NCBI GenBank assembly: GCA_009809945.1
Contig: WTPW01000494.1
Span: 186,027 to 250,026, forward strand
Direction: 5' to 3'
Length of the DNA stretch: 64,000 nucleotides
Origin: Gigaspora margarita
Lineage: Eukaryota > Glomeromycota > Glomeromycetes > Diversisporales > Gigasporaceae
The notes beneath the pieces are model-generated. The model ran no database searches and was not told the origin of the DNA. It saw only the letters and a program-made list of their open reading frames with translations. Within the stretch, counting starts at the first letter, position 1; every line of letters starts with the position of its first letter. Below, piece by piece: positions 32,750 to 42,678 of this stretch. Both the position numbers and the translations under genes were made by a program.

Positions 32750-33571
32750 GGTTGCATCGGTCCTGCAAACGGACCAGTCCGGACCAGTCCTGTGACCAGG
32801 ACCTTAAGGACCATGGGACCAATACACAGACCGACCCGGACCGGTCCTGTGACTGGGACCCTTAAGGACCATGGGAGGACCGATTTGGGTATTAGATACC
32901 AAATTACTTACTCAATTTATTAAAAAAACTTATAATAAAAACTATGTATTTTAAAATGTTATAATCCCTTTTCTAGTACAGAAAATTCGATTCTGTAACT
33001 TGCAAATGATTTAAAGAAGTGCTGTTTTAAAACTATGTTGCCTTATTTAATATTAATTTTATATATAAATTTTAGCAGGTCTCTATAACTTAATCGTTTG
33101 ATCAGTGCTTTTAAAATGTTATAACTCTCTTTCTAATAAAGCAAATTCAGTCTACAACTTGCAAATGATATAAAAATAGCGTGGCTTTAAAAGAATGTTG
33201 CCATATTTGATGTTAATATGTAAATTTTAGAAGTTTTATATAACTTAATCGTTAAATAATTGTTAAAATTTACTAATTCATGATTTTCTCCGCATTTATA
33301 AATTGAAAAATGTCTTAACATAGTTCTAAAACCACATTATTTATATATCTTGTGCAGGTTACAGAATTGAATTTACTTTACTATAGCAGGAGTTAGAACA
33401 TTTAACACGATTTTTATTATAAAATTACTATGTTAAATGCAATAAATTGATCGACAAATTTTCAAAAATCTTACATAGTGGCCAACATATAGTGCTACTG
33501 CACTATGATAGCAAATTATTTGGTATCTAATATCCCAATGGACCGGTCCTTAACGGTCCTTTACCATCTTT
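32750..33571. mobile_element. Foldback element with GGACCGGTCC ends
   Basis: The left end is a GC-rich run of GGACCAGTCC/GGACCGGTCC units, with TTAAGGACCATGGGA repeated twice. It is followed by TTTGGGTATTAGATACCAAA. The right end has the complement, TTTGGTATCTAATATCCCAA, then GGACCGGTCC twice. Between them lie a 160-bp direct duplication (from 32953 and 33113, both AAAATGTTATAA) and a third, inverted copy at about 33287-33400. Non-coding. Confidence 0.65.
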
Positions 33572-33674
33572 GTAAATATTCATATCACCTAACCAAACTG
33601 CTTGATCAGGTAATGTTTGTTTACATCTAACGGTAAGCAATCACACGTCATTTTCAGCCAATAAAATCTCATGC

Positions 33675-33840
33675 ATACCAGGAACGTAGTACGAAGTACG
33701 AATACCAGGAACGTAGTACGAAGTACGAAGTGTATGGTTAACAGGCAACTATCTGTGCGTGATTTCTTGAATCTTATTGGATGGCTTATTCGAATTGATC
33801 ATTGGATGAGAATTAACATCACGTGTATAACCCGTATACT
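33675..33840 (+). repeat. Dispersed CCAGGAACG repeat, copy 3, with internal 27-bp duplication
   Basis: ATACCAGGAACGTAGTACGA occurs at 33675 and again at 33702. Each is followed by AGTACGA, and the second then leads to AGTGTATGG. Downstream, TTATTGGATGGCTTATTCGA and TTGATCATTGG stand where copies 1 and 2 have TGATTGGTCGATGCGATCAT. Confidence 0.7.
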
Positions 33841-34311
33841 GGGTAGATTTTAATGCTGATAAACTTGTGGCTGTGTGCATCTTCTAAATTCTGGCACGAG
33901 CGTCTATACCTGTTATGCTTGCTACTTATGGTAACAATTCTAGGATAACAAAGGATATAGTATGATTTTCCGAATTTGTTTACTTCATGGATTTTATATC
34001 TTCTTTAGATAGATTTAGATCCGATTTATGCAATCCCACTATTGAGCAGGTTTGTTTACTTGCTTTTTTTAATTATTTTCAAAAATTCTTCTGCTTGCGA
34101 TTTTGATATTTTTTACTACTTTCTGAAGAATATTTGGTCTGCATGAATTCTTTATTTTTTTCGCTGGCATTATAATTAATCTATATATGTTAATTCATTT
34201 TACCATAGAGTTTATGAAGAAATGAAGATCTAACGAACGCAATCGAGCAATTGACCAGCTAATCACAATTCAGGAAACGATTTTGCTGATCAGAATCCGC
34301 AAGAGTATCAA

Positions 34312-34430
34312 TACCAGGAACGTTAGTGTATGGTTTTATTGGCATCTAAATCGAAGCCAAAATCTTAAAGCTGATTGGTGTACATTTTTTCTCATGATCA
34401 TTACCTGTTTTATGTAACATAAAATTTCTA
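34312..34430 (+). repeat. Dispersed CCAGGAACG repeat, copy 4
   Basis: ATACCAGGAACGTTAGTGTA then TGG, later CTGATTGGTGTACATTTTTT and CATGATCATTACCTGTTTTA. It has the same block order as the other copies, with a shorter spacer after ACG. Confidence 0.65.
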
Positions 34431-34435
34431 ATTTT

Positions 34436-34560
34436 AGAGGGAGGTTAAAGCGAAGTGAAATTTAGTTAGGGTCATCTTCTTGATGCAGTTGGGAGGTTTA
34501 TATATTTATATCAAGAATGCGGCGGTTTATGCAGCATGTATATCATGAATTAATTAACTC
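34436..34560 (+). repeat. Repeat shared with 49468-49600
   Basis: GAGGTTAAAGCGAAGTGAAA, TTTTGATGC-like CTTCTTGATGCAGTTGGGAG, TATATCAAGAATGCGGCGGT, TTATGCAGCATGTATATCAT and GAATTA match the same order at 49468-49600 (GAGGTTAAAACGGAG..., ATCAAGAATGCAATTTATGC). Diverged and non-coding. Confidence 0.65.
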
Positions 34561-34611
34561 CCACTCTAACCCAACCCATTTAAAACTTTGGAAAAATTCG
34601 TTCTTCCTAAT

Positions 34612-34662
34612 AAATGATTGGCTTATATGTGCCACGCAGCGGCACATGTAAGCCAATCATTT
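34612..34662. repeat. Near-perfect 51-bp hairpin
   Basis: AAATGATTGGCTTATATGTG then CC, a 7-base loop ACGCAGC, then GGCACATGTAAGCCAATCAT then TT. Arms of 22 bp have one mismatch. It could be a minimal MITE or an RNA hairpin if transcribed. No T-run follows it, so a terminator role is not supported. Confidence 0.75.
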
Positions 34663-35224
34663 GCTTTAACGGAGTGATATTCTGATGTCATTTGTAATGA
34701 CTTCATTATAACGATCAATGGCTTGCCATTTAAAGTAAAATTATTTTAAATTTTAGCTATCTTTTGATTCGATTATTAAAAAATGATTTATATAATACCA
34801 GTAGGATCACATGAAATGTGAGAAGGATGGTTCCACTCAATTTTATTGGTGTCACTACATTGATTTTTGAAAAAATCCTTTTTGGTTGGAATAATGATTT
34901 TCATTTATTCATTTTTTAGAAAGTACCATTACATTTTATGATAATACATTGTTATGATGCGTACTTATACGTATGACTGTGTGTAATAATAATCATGAGA
35001 AAAAAATACCCCCTGGCACAGCAATTAACATTCATTTACTGGTCTAATCAATTTATTGAACCAAATTAATCATATTATGCCAATAAGGGAGATAATTCAT
35101 GTTGGTAGAATGTTTTGTTTTTTGAATGGTCACTTGTGAATTATTACATAGCGATAGTGCTTGTCATATATTATGTACATGTTCGAACTGTTAAAAAACT
35201 TTAGCTATGAATTATTTAAATAAA
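34663..35224. other. Intergenic, no gene seen
   Basis: AT-rich unique DNA. No repeat or frame is supported. Confidence 0.5.
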
Positions 35225-36650
35225 AAGTAAGTTTGTACCAGACTTTTTCTATAGTAGCTCATGTTAATTTTGATTCAAACTAACTCTATCACATACTGAA
35301 ATTGCAAAATAGCAAGTTTTGTAAATTTTTTAATCACAATAACTTCAATACAAATTAACTCAGTATTAAAATCATCAATTTTAACTATATATTGTGGTTA
35401 TCAAAATAGCGGGTGAGCTCAAAAACAGAATTTTTTACAGTTATAACTCGACCTTGATCATATAGAAATTATGTTAATTTCCGATACAAACCAATTAAAT
35501 TTATAGTTATCAGGATATCAAGAAAGTTTGTGAAAATCTTTCTAGTAGAAATCACAATAATTTTAAAACAATCTTAATTACTATATGTATGCATTAGAGA
35601 GTAAGTTTTGTAACAGAGTTTATTATATTAACTTATAATCCAATGCATACTAACTCAATCAAATAACATACCGTAGTCACTAGAATAGTATATTTAATAA
35701 TAGAATTTTTATGATAATAACTCTGATGCAAGCTAACTCGGACATTACCGCATACTTGTTGGCTAGAATAGCGAGTTCTGTGAAGAATTATTATAATAGA
35801 AATCAAGCAATTTAAATACAACTACTAAACTTAATTGCATAGAAATTAAAATAATTTCGATGCAGACCACCTTAACCACATATACCATGGTTATCAATAA
35901 AGTGAGTAAGCTCTGTAACAGAATTTTCTCAGGAACTCATGATAGAAATCAATAATTCTAATACAAAATAACTCGGAATTATTTACATAGAGTTCATGAT
36001 AATTCTAATAAAAATTGGCTTGATCTTAATTATATAGAAATAATTTTGGAGCAAACTAACTATATATTGTGGTTGTCAGAATAGTGAGTAAGCTTTACAA
36101 CAGAATTTTTACAGTAAAAATCATAATAATTCTGATACATTCTGATGCAAACTCAATTACAGATAAATTGTGATAGTTCCAATGCAAATTCTATCTTAAG
36201 TACAATACTATCTTAATTTTAACCATATATTATAGTTGTTGAAATAGAGATAAGTTTTGTGTAATAGAATTTTTTTTACAGTAGAGAATATAATAATTTT
36301 AATATGAACTAAACATGATCTTAATTACATAGAAATTATAAAAATTCCAATGCGAACTAATTCAACTTTAACCATGTATTGTAATTATCAGGATATCAAG
36401 TAAGTTTGCATAATTTTTTTAATAATAATTATAATAATTTCAATACAAGCCAACTCAACCTTAAACACTGTATAGACTGCATTAGGAGTAAATTCTGTTA
36501 CAGAATTTTTTTATTATAATCCATGGCTTTGAGCACTTGATGCGATCACTGGAATACAAGTAAGTTTATAGCAAGAAATTTACTACAACTAATGATGAAT
36601 CACAATAATTTGAATGCAACTATTTCAATCGCATATATCACCAGATGGTA
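35225..36650 (-). repeat. Satellite array in inverted orientation
   Basis: Read on the minus strand the monomers are the same as at 3.8-8.0 kb. On the plus strand one sees AAGTTCTGT/AGCTCTGTAACAGAATTTT, AATCATAATAATTCTAATAC, AAACTAACTCAACCTTAA and CATATATTGTGGTTATCA in fixed order. About a dozen diverged monomers are visible. It ends at about 36650, shortly before the element at 36804. Confidence 0.8.
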
Positions 36651-36803
36651 ATTAAGCTATATAGATTTAAACATATCCTATTAGTATTTTTATTCCTAGT
36701 TTAATGTACAATTATCTTGTATATTGACAAGAGTCAACTGATCAAAAAGACAGAAGAGAATAGTCAGGGCTACATACTGTGTGCTACAACTCTGCTGATA
36801 AGG

Positions 36804-37820
36804 TGAGAACAACTGGATTCAGTGTTTTACATTATCCCCCCTCCCCTCCAGAGGTGGGGAGGGAGTAGGGCTATAAATCAATTCTAAAAATTAGAATCAA
36901 TGATCGAATTTCTAAAATCATTTTAAAATCAATGATCAAATCTTAAATATATTGCAATTTCTTGTTTTGATTGTCAGACTAAGCTTTAATCTGTTTTGTA
37001 CCATTAAATGCTATAAGTTATTTATAAATAATATAAATTTAATTTTTTATTTAAAGTATAAAAAAGTGATAAATAAAATAATTATATAAAATAAATATTC
37101 TTTGCTTTTAGGTATATAAGAAAATATAATGGCTGTATTTGTTATTAAAAACAATAAAACACATTAAGTTGTTAAAGTTTTAAGCCTATTATTTGTACTA
37201 AGTCATTTTATAATATTTATTTAATACTGTTGCTAATTTTTAATATTCTCTGTTTTTAGATAAATACATAAACAAATATAAACAGTTGTGTTTGTTACTA
37301 TTTAACTTATTATTTTTCAAAGTTTCTATAGCTATCTGAAATCACATCATTGTAACTTATTAAAATTATAAGGTGTATTATGTTTTTAAACTTTAAGCCT
37401 ATTGTTTTCAATAATAAATGCAGCTTTATACTTAAAATGAAGAGAATATTTATCAAAAATTTATGCATTTAAATATTTAATATAAAACAATTATGTACTT
37501 AGAATCGATTTTAGAATATTTAATTATTTGTAAAATGATTAAAACAATTATAAGGAATTAAAATCGATTCTAATTCGATTAACAATTAAAATGATTATTA
37601 TAGAATCAATTTACAGCCCTAGGGGGAGAGGGTGGTTCACATAGTAAAATTTTAAAAAAATTTATTTTTTCGAAAAATTTTTTTTCTGAATTGTTCTATG
37701 ACTGTAAAAATTTTCCAAAATATCCTGTAGTCCTATGTATATTTATCTAAATTTTTTTACTATGAGAGAGAGGGGGGACTCTGAGGGGGTAAGGTAAAAC
37801 AACAAATCCAGTTGGTCTCA
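36804..37820. mobile_element. TIR element with TGAGAACAACTGGATT ends
   Basis: The left TGAGAACAACTGGATTCAGT then GTTTTACATTATCCCCC pairs with the complement of CTTACC..AAAACAACAAATCC then AGTTGGTCTCA. C-runs and G-runs lie inside each end. A second element at 36866-37621 occupies most of the body, leaving about 260 bp of the outer element. Confidence 0.7.
36866..37621. mobile_element. Nested element with TAGGGCTATAAATC ends
   Basis: TAGGGCTATAAATCAATTCT pairs with AGAATCAATTTACAGCCCTA. The interior is AT-rich and rich in GAATC/GATTC motifs, with no frame. The TAGGGCT ends are hAT-like, but the G-rich flanks (GGAGGGAG and GGGGGAGA) do not give a clean duplication. Confidence 0.7.
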
Positions 37821-39766
37821 TCTAACATGGGTTAGAATTGAAAGAGACATCAGGCTTCAGAAATTTTATGCAAATAAAATAATATAACCAAAAGCCACTG
37901 ACAACAATTAGTATTTAAAGAAGTGACAAATAACTGATTTGTGACACTCATTTCTTTTTCAGCAAACCTAATATTACAATTGTCACTTTTTTTTGATCCA
38001 ACCCTCCTACCACACATTGTAGTCTCCTGATTCTGCAATTTTTCTATTTAACAGCTGACCTACTTCGAACAGGCAGGAAATCACTGGCTGATGCTACTTC
38101 TCTCTCATTCTGCTATTACAATGATATCCAGTGCAATCTCACTTGCTAATTTTTCCAAGAGCATATCATCGTTTTAGTTCAAATTACTCAGCTCAAATTA
38201 CTTACTCAAATTACTTCCAATGTATTCTGCGGACTTAAAGTCCTTAATTGAATTTATTTATAGCACCTTTGGCTTGCTGACATTATTCTAATCACATGAC
38301 CATTCATACCTATACCTTTCATATATATTTGAATTTTACTTGCTTTGCGGCATTACATGTTATGCAGCTATCTCATATATGTGACAAACATCATGATTAT
38401 TACATTTTTTACAATGTTAAGTATATAAGTACTTTATAAGGCTATTTGAAATTACAATTTTGTTTAACGTTCTCCCCCTACCAGCTCTAAGAGCTCCTTC
38501 TAGAATTAAACAGTCCAATCAGAATGCTCATCTCATCTTAGGATTCCAATAAGTTACGTGCTTATAAGTTAACCAATAATAATGTGATTATTTTTTGCAA
38601 TTTTTAATATATTTGTTTAATTTACTCCCCTCTCCCACTACGCTTAAGCTTCTTAAGGGAATGTTAAATGAAATTATAAATTCAAATGGCCTAATTATCA
38701 ATCGATGCACTAAACAACTGAAAATCATAGCTCTAAAAATGAATTAATAAAAAATCATAATTTCTACCAACCTAGAATTTCATATGATCATACTTATGTT
38801 TATAATGACCTCAAGTTAGCATCAACTGCAATAATTAAAATAAAAATAATTTAATTTTCAAAACCAATTTGTAGAGTTATACTTACTGCTAATATTGTAA
38901 TTATAACACATTCCTGGTTTTAGCATGACTACATCGCGCAGCTACCCTAATTAAGGATAATAAATTGATCATATTGCTAAATTAGGTTTAGTAAAAACCC
39001 TCATATCGATAAGTCATATTTATATTAACAAAATGGTCGCTTCAAAAATTGTTTTATACTGTCTTTACATTCAAAAGATTTCCAGTTTTTCTGCTAAAAT
39101 ATATTATTTATTTTTATAAGCAAAAAATTTTTTTAACTTATTATAATCTTTTAATTTTAATTCACTAATGTAAAAAATGTGAGGTTTATTTAAAAAAAAA
39201 AGAAAAAAATGGTCATTAAACAAATTATTAACTAAATTATTTGTTCATCAAATAATTTTTATGAAATATTTCCTTTGCATGAATAAATTATTAAGTTCGT
39301 TAAGTAGTTCTATAAACTCTTTTTTTCATAAATAAAATATTTTAAATTGTTAAATAATTTTTTAAAAAAAAGGTCAATCAAGATTATAAAGATTAAATGA
39401 CTTTATTAATTTTATACAAATTGCAAAAATGATATGTTATTTTCAAATTTACTAATGAGATTAGTCAATTAATAATTGGTATGAATTGAGAAATAATATA
39501 GAGCTTATATATATAAATATTATAGCTGCTGATTAAATTAATTTAATGTTTTTAATTGAATATGCACTAAATGGATTCGTAATCACCTTGAAATAGTTCG
39601 AAATTCTTTACCGAATTGAGTGAATTTAAAATTTCGGTTTAACTTAAATGTATTTAGAATCAACTTATGTTGATTCTAAATCTACACATATGAATGATGG
39701 CATGAGAAAACCTGTAAATCATGCTTTTTAAACATTTACTTCTAATTAAAATATCTTAAAACCAAG
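37821..39766. other. Intergenic, no supported gene
   Basis: 37850-38460 has more balanced base composition than its neighbours and could hide an eroded gene. The only frame there, 62 codons on the minus strand, matches nothing I know. CATTCCTGGTTTTAGCATGA then CTACATCGCGCAGCTACCCT at 38910-38950 repeats the box at 2388. TTTAGAATCAACTTATGTTG at 39657 starts a 29-bp palindrome. The rest is AT-rich. Confidence 0.45.
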
Positions 39767-40736
39767 TATGGTCTGGTGCAAAAATGTAGATACACAAAAA
39801 CTAAATGTTATTTTCTCTACATATAAAGTTTTTCATTTTTAGCTATTTATTTATAATTTTTTTATTTCAAATAAAGAATGAGCTAAGCTATGCTTTGATA
39901 TAATTTTTATTGTCTTTTTATAATTAATTTATTTTATTATAAATTTTTTTAAAAAATCCTATTTTTAAAAAAAAAAAAAAATTAAAAAAAATTATTTTCG
40001 CCACCAAAATGCAACTTCAGAAGCTTGTACTATGCAAATGCCTTGCCATGCATATACTAAATATACAGTTAAAAATTTAATTTAATTGGATCATTAGTTG
40101 TTAAAATATAAATAAAAACCAAATTTTATAATATGATTATATATAGTACTATATATAGTAATTTTATATATAGTAATTATTGTTAAATATTTTGAAAATT
40201 TATATTTTAACAACTACTAATTCAATTAAGCTGAAATTTTGATTATATATTTTAGCATATATATACCAATATACTTGTACAATTTAAACTTAAAGTTGCA
40301 AATTGGTAACAAAAATATAGTTATTTTTAAAAGATATTTTTTCACTTTTTTTTAAAAAAATACCAAATTTTAAAAAAGTTATTACACAACAAAATCTATA
40401 TATAAAGATAATAAACTTTATATTAAAAGATAGCTTAGAACTTGCTTTATTTAGATAAAAAAATTAGAAATAGATAATTAAAAATTAAAAATTTTTATAT
40501 ATAGATAAATTAATTTTTTAATTTTAGTATATTTATATTTTTGCATTTTTCAAATTGAAAAAATAAGTCATTAATAAAAGTTTCTACAGAAATAAAATTT
40601 TTTAATAAAATTTATATTTAAATAAATCCTAAAGCATATATAATAAATTAAGCTATTTAAACATTTATATTAAATTTTAGAAAAAAATTTTTATTATGAA
40701 AAGATTGGTGTATCTACATTTTTGCACCGGACCATA
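39767..40736. mobile_element. Tc1/mariner-like element with 28-bp TIRs
   Basis: TATGGTCTGGTGCAAAAATG then TAGATACAC pairs with GTGTATCTACATTTTTGCAC then CGGACCATA; one base differs. TA borders both ends. Further inverted blocks inside (AAAGAATGAGCTAAGC against GCTTAGAACTTGCTTT, and AGTTGTTAAAATATA against TATATTTTAACAACT) make it a multi-level foldback. It is 970 bp and has no transposase. Confidence 0.8.
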
Positions 40737-40994
40737 ATTAACTATTTAAGATTTTATTATTATTTGAATCATCTCATTGAGACAATTCAAAATGATAATA
40801 CAATTCAAATGATAATAAAATTCTAAAGTATTTAATTATTTTGTTTGAAGATATTTTAATTAAAAGTAAATGTTTAAAAAGAAATTTAGAGTTTTCTCTT
40901 GCCGGCACTCATATACACAAACAAGTATTTATATCTTCGCATATGCTGTAAAGGGTGGCGGTCTTGTAGTTAAAATACAACTTAAAAACACGAA

Positions 40995-40997
<3 letters not shown>

Positions 40998-41034
<37 letters not shown>
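40998..41034 (+). repeat. (TTA)12 microsatellite
   Basis: Twelve uninterrupted trinucleotides. Perfect repeats of this length often vary between strains. The short tyrosine-rich frame across it is not a gene. Confidence 0.9.
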
Positions 41035-41554
41035 GGACAGGACCGACAAACTATTTAGAGAATTAATATAGCATGATTCAGAAATATAAATTCAATCAAT
41101 TCCTATATTCAAATAATTCATTGTTTAACACGGCGATTATAAAATAAATTGTGAGGCAAAAATCCAACAATAACAGATAAATCCAATAACCAAAAGAACA
41201 GTTTATATACAACGTTTTCAAAATCTTGAAACATTCGACTATTTGTTTAGTAAAATAGTTTTAGATATCAAATAATCAAATAATAAATGTGATTTGGGGA
41301 AATCAACATTTGATTTTACGAACGTTGTTCTATCTTGTTAATTTATTCTATATATATAATAACGGCAATCAGATCAGCAACTAAGCGATAATCATGAAAA
41401 AATAAATTACAGTATCGCTTTTTAAAGTTAGACTAACAATTTTATGCGACATAAAATACAGAAGCAAGTGTTACATCGAATGTGAAGATGTAACATCGAA
41501 GTTTCTATATCATACACACCCTTGCTTCGCCATATGCATTTATCAAATAAGATG

Positions 41555-41620
41555 CAATATAACCATACACTACGTGAAATCTTTAATATCATTACGTTCC
41601 TGGTATAATCTCAATATATT
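41555..41620 (-). repeat. Dispersed CCAGGAACG repeat, copy 5, plus fragment
   Basis: On the minus strand ATACCAGGAACGTAATGATA leads to CACGTAGTGTATGGTTATAT. A second partial copy, CACAGAGTGTATGGTTATAT, lies at about 41978-42003 on the same strand. Both are downstream of the kinase gene. Confidence 0.6.
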
Positions 41621-41667
41621 AGTTCAAAAAAAGAATCTCGCTGGATAATTAGAGATCAAATCACAGC

Positions 41668-41960
41668 ATTTACATTAGAAAGGTATCGATTTTAAATTAT
41701 TAACAATCGTATATTGTGCGAAGAAACAGGCATTTAATACACACTGATCGAACAAAACGAACAAAACATACGATTTAGTTTATAACATATGCATTATTCT
41801 TATTCACAACGTTTACATCAGAAAAGGATATCAATTTCAAATTAACAACAATCGCATATTGTACGAAGCCAATTAATGCATAATCATCGAGCAAACTGAA
41901 ATTATTCTTCGAATTATATGATAATAAATCATATAATTTAGGGTTTAACACCGGCATTAT
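41668..41960. repeat. Diverged tandem duplication, unit about 143 bp
   Basis: ATTTACATTAGAAAGGTATC then GATTTTAAATTATTAACAAT at 41668 matches GTTTACATCAGAAAAGGATA then CAATTTCAAATTAACAACAA at 41811, and both continue to ATATTGT.CGAAG. The second half also aligns (ATGCATTATTCTTATT and GGCATTATTATTGTTATT). Confidence 0.65.
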
Positions 41961-42005
41961 TATTGTTATTTAATTTGGCATATAACCATACACTCTGTGA
42001 GACTA

Positions 42006-42678
42006 ACATGTCTTTCTAAAGTAATTAAAAGTTTTCCAGCACAAAAATTGCTCGAAAATTCAATACACATCAAACTGGTAAACTTTCCAATTTTATTTCA
42101 ACTTTATGACAATTAATATACATTGTATTACTGTAATGCTGATATAAAAACTTATCGAATCCAACCGAATAATCATCAAGAATTTGTGAGAACAGCTTAA
42201 ATTGCATAGATCAATTTTAATCTATTATACCGAATCACCAACTTCACCGATCGACCTAAAATGAATTTAGCTAATTTTTATCTGGTGTTCCAGGAATTAT
42301 GAAAACAACTGTAAGGTTGACTTGACTTGGATCACTATTTTTATGTCCAGATAACAGCCTAATTACGTAAAATCGATCCAAACAGTAGAAAAGACATAAT
42401 TCAATGTACATAAATTCAAATAGAAATTAATAGCATTTGAGACGTTCTCCCTAACAAAATATTTATTTTAAATAAACTCATTTAATAAAATACAAACTTT
42501 TAGTAATATAACAATATTTATTTAGTTAACATATTGGGCTCAATAGAAAATACATAAAATTAAAGTTATAATTTTATGCTATTAAAACATACATATAACC
42601 TAATTAAAAACATCATTAAGGCCTTCAACAAGACAAATAAATGATTAATAATTACATAATTTTTTGACAAGCAATACT
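42006..42678. other. 3' flank of the kinase gene
   Basis: AT-rich with no gene. AATTAATAATTACATAATTT precedes the stop codon on this strand. No clear polyadenylation signal can be singled out in such AT-rich DNA. Confidence 0.4.

Noticed and set aside
37850-38038. 62-codon minus-strand frame in a region of balanced composition
   Set aside because: No domain, homologue in the window, or splice partner could be recognised. Left as intergenic.
40870-41058. Frame ending in a tyrosine run
   Set aside because: The run is the (TTA) microsatellite read in one frame; no domain is visible before it.
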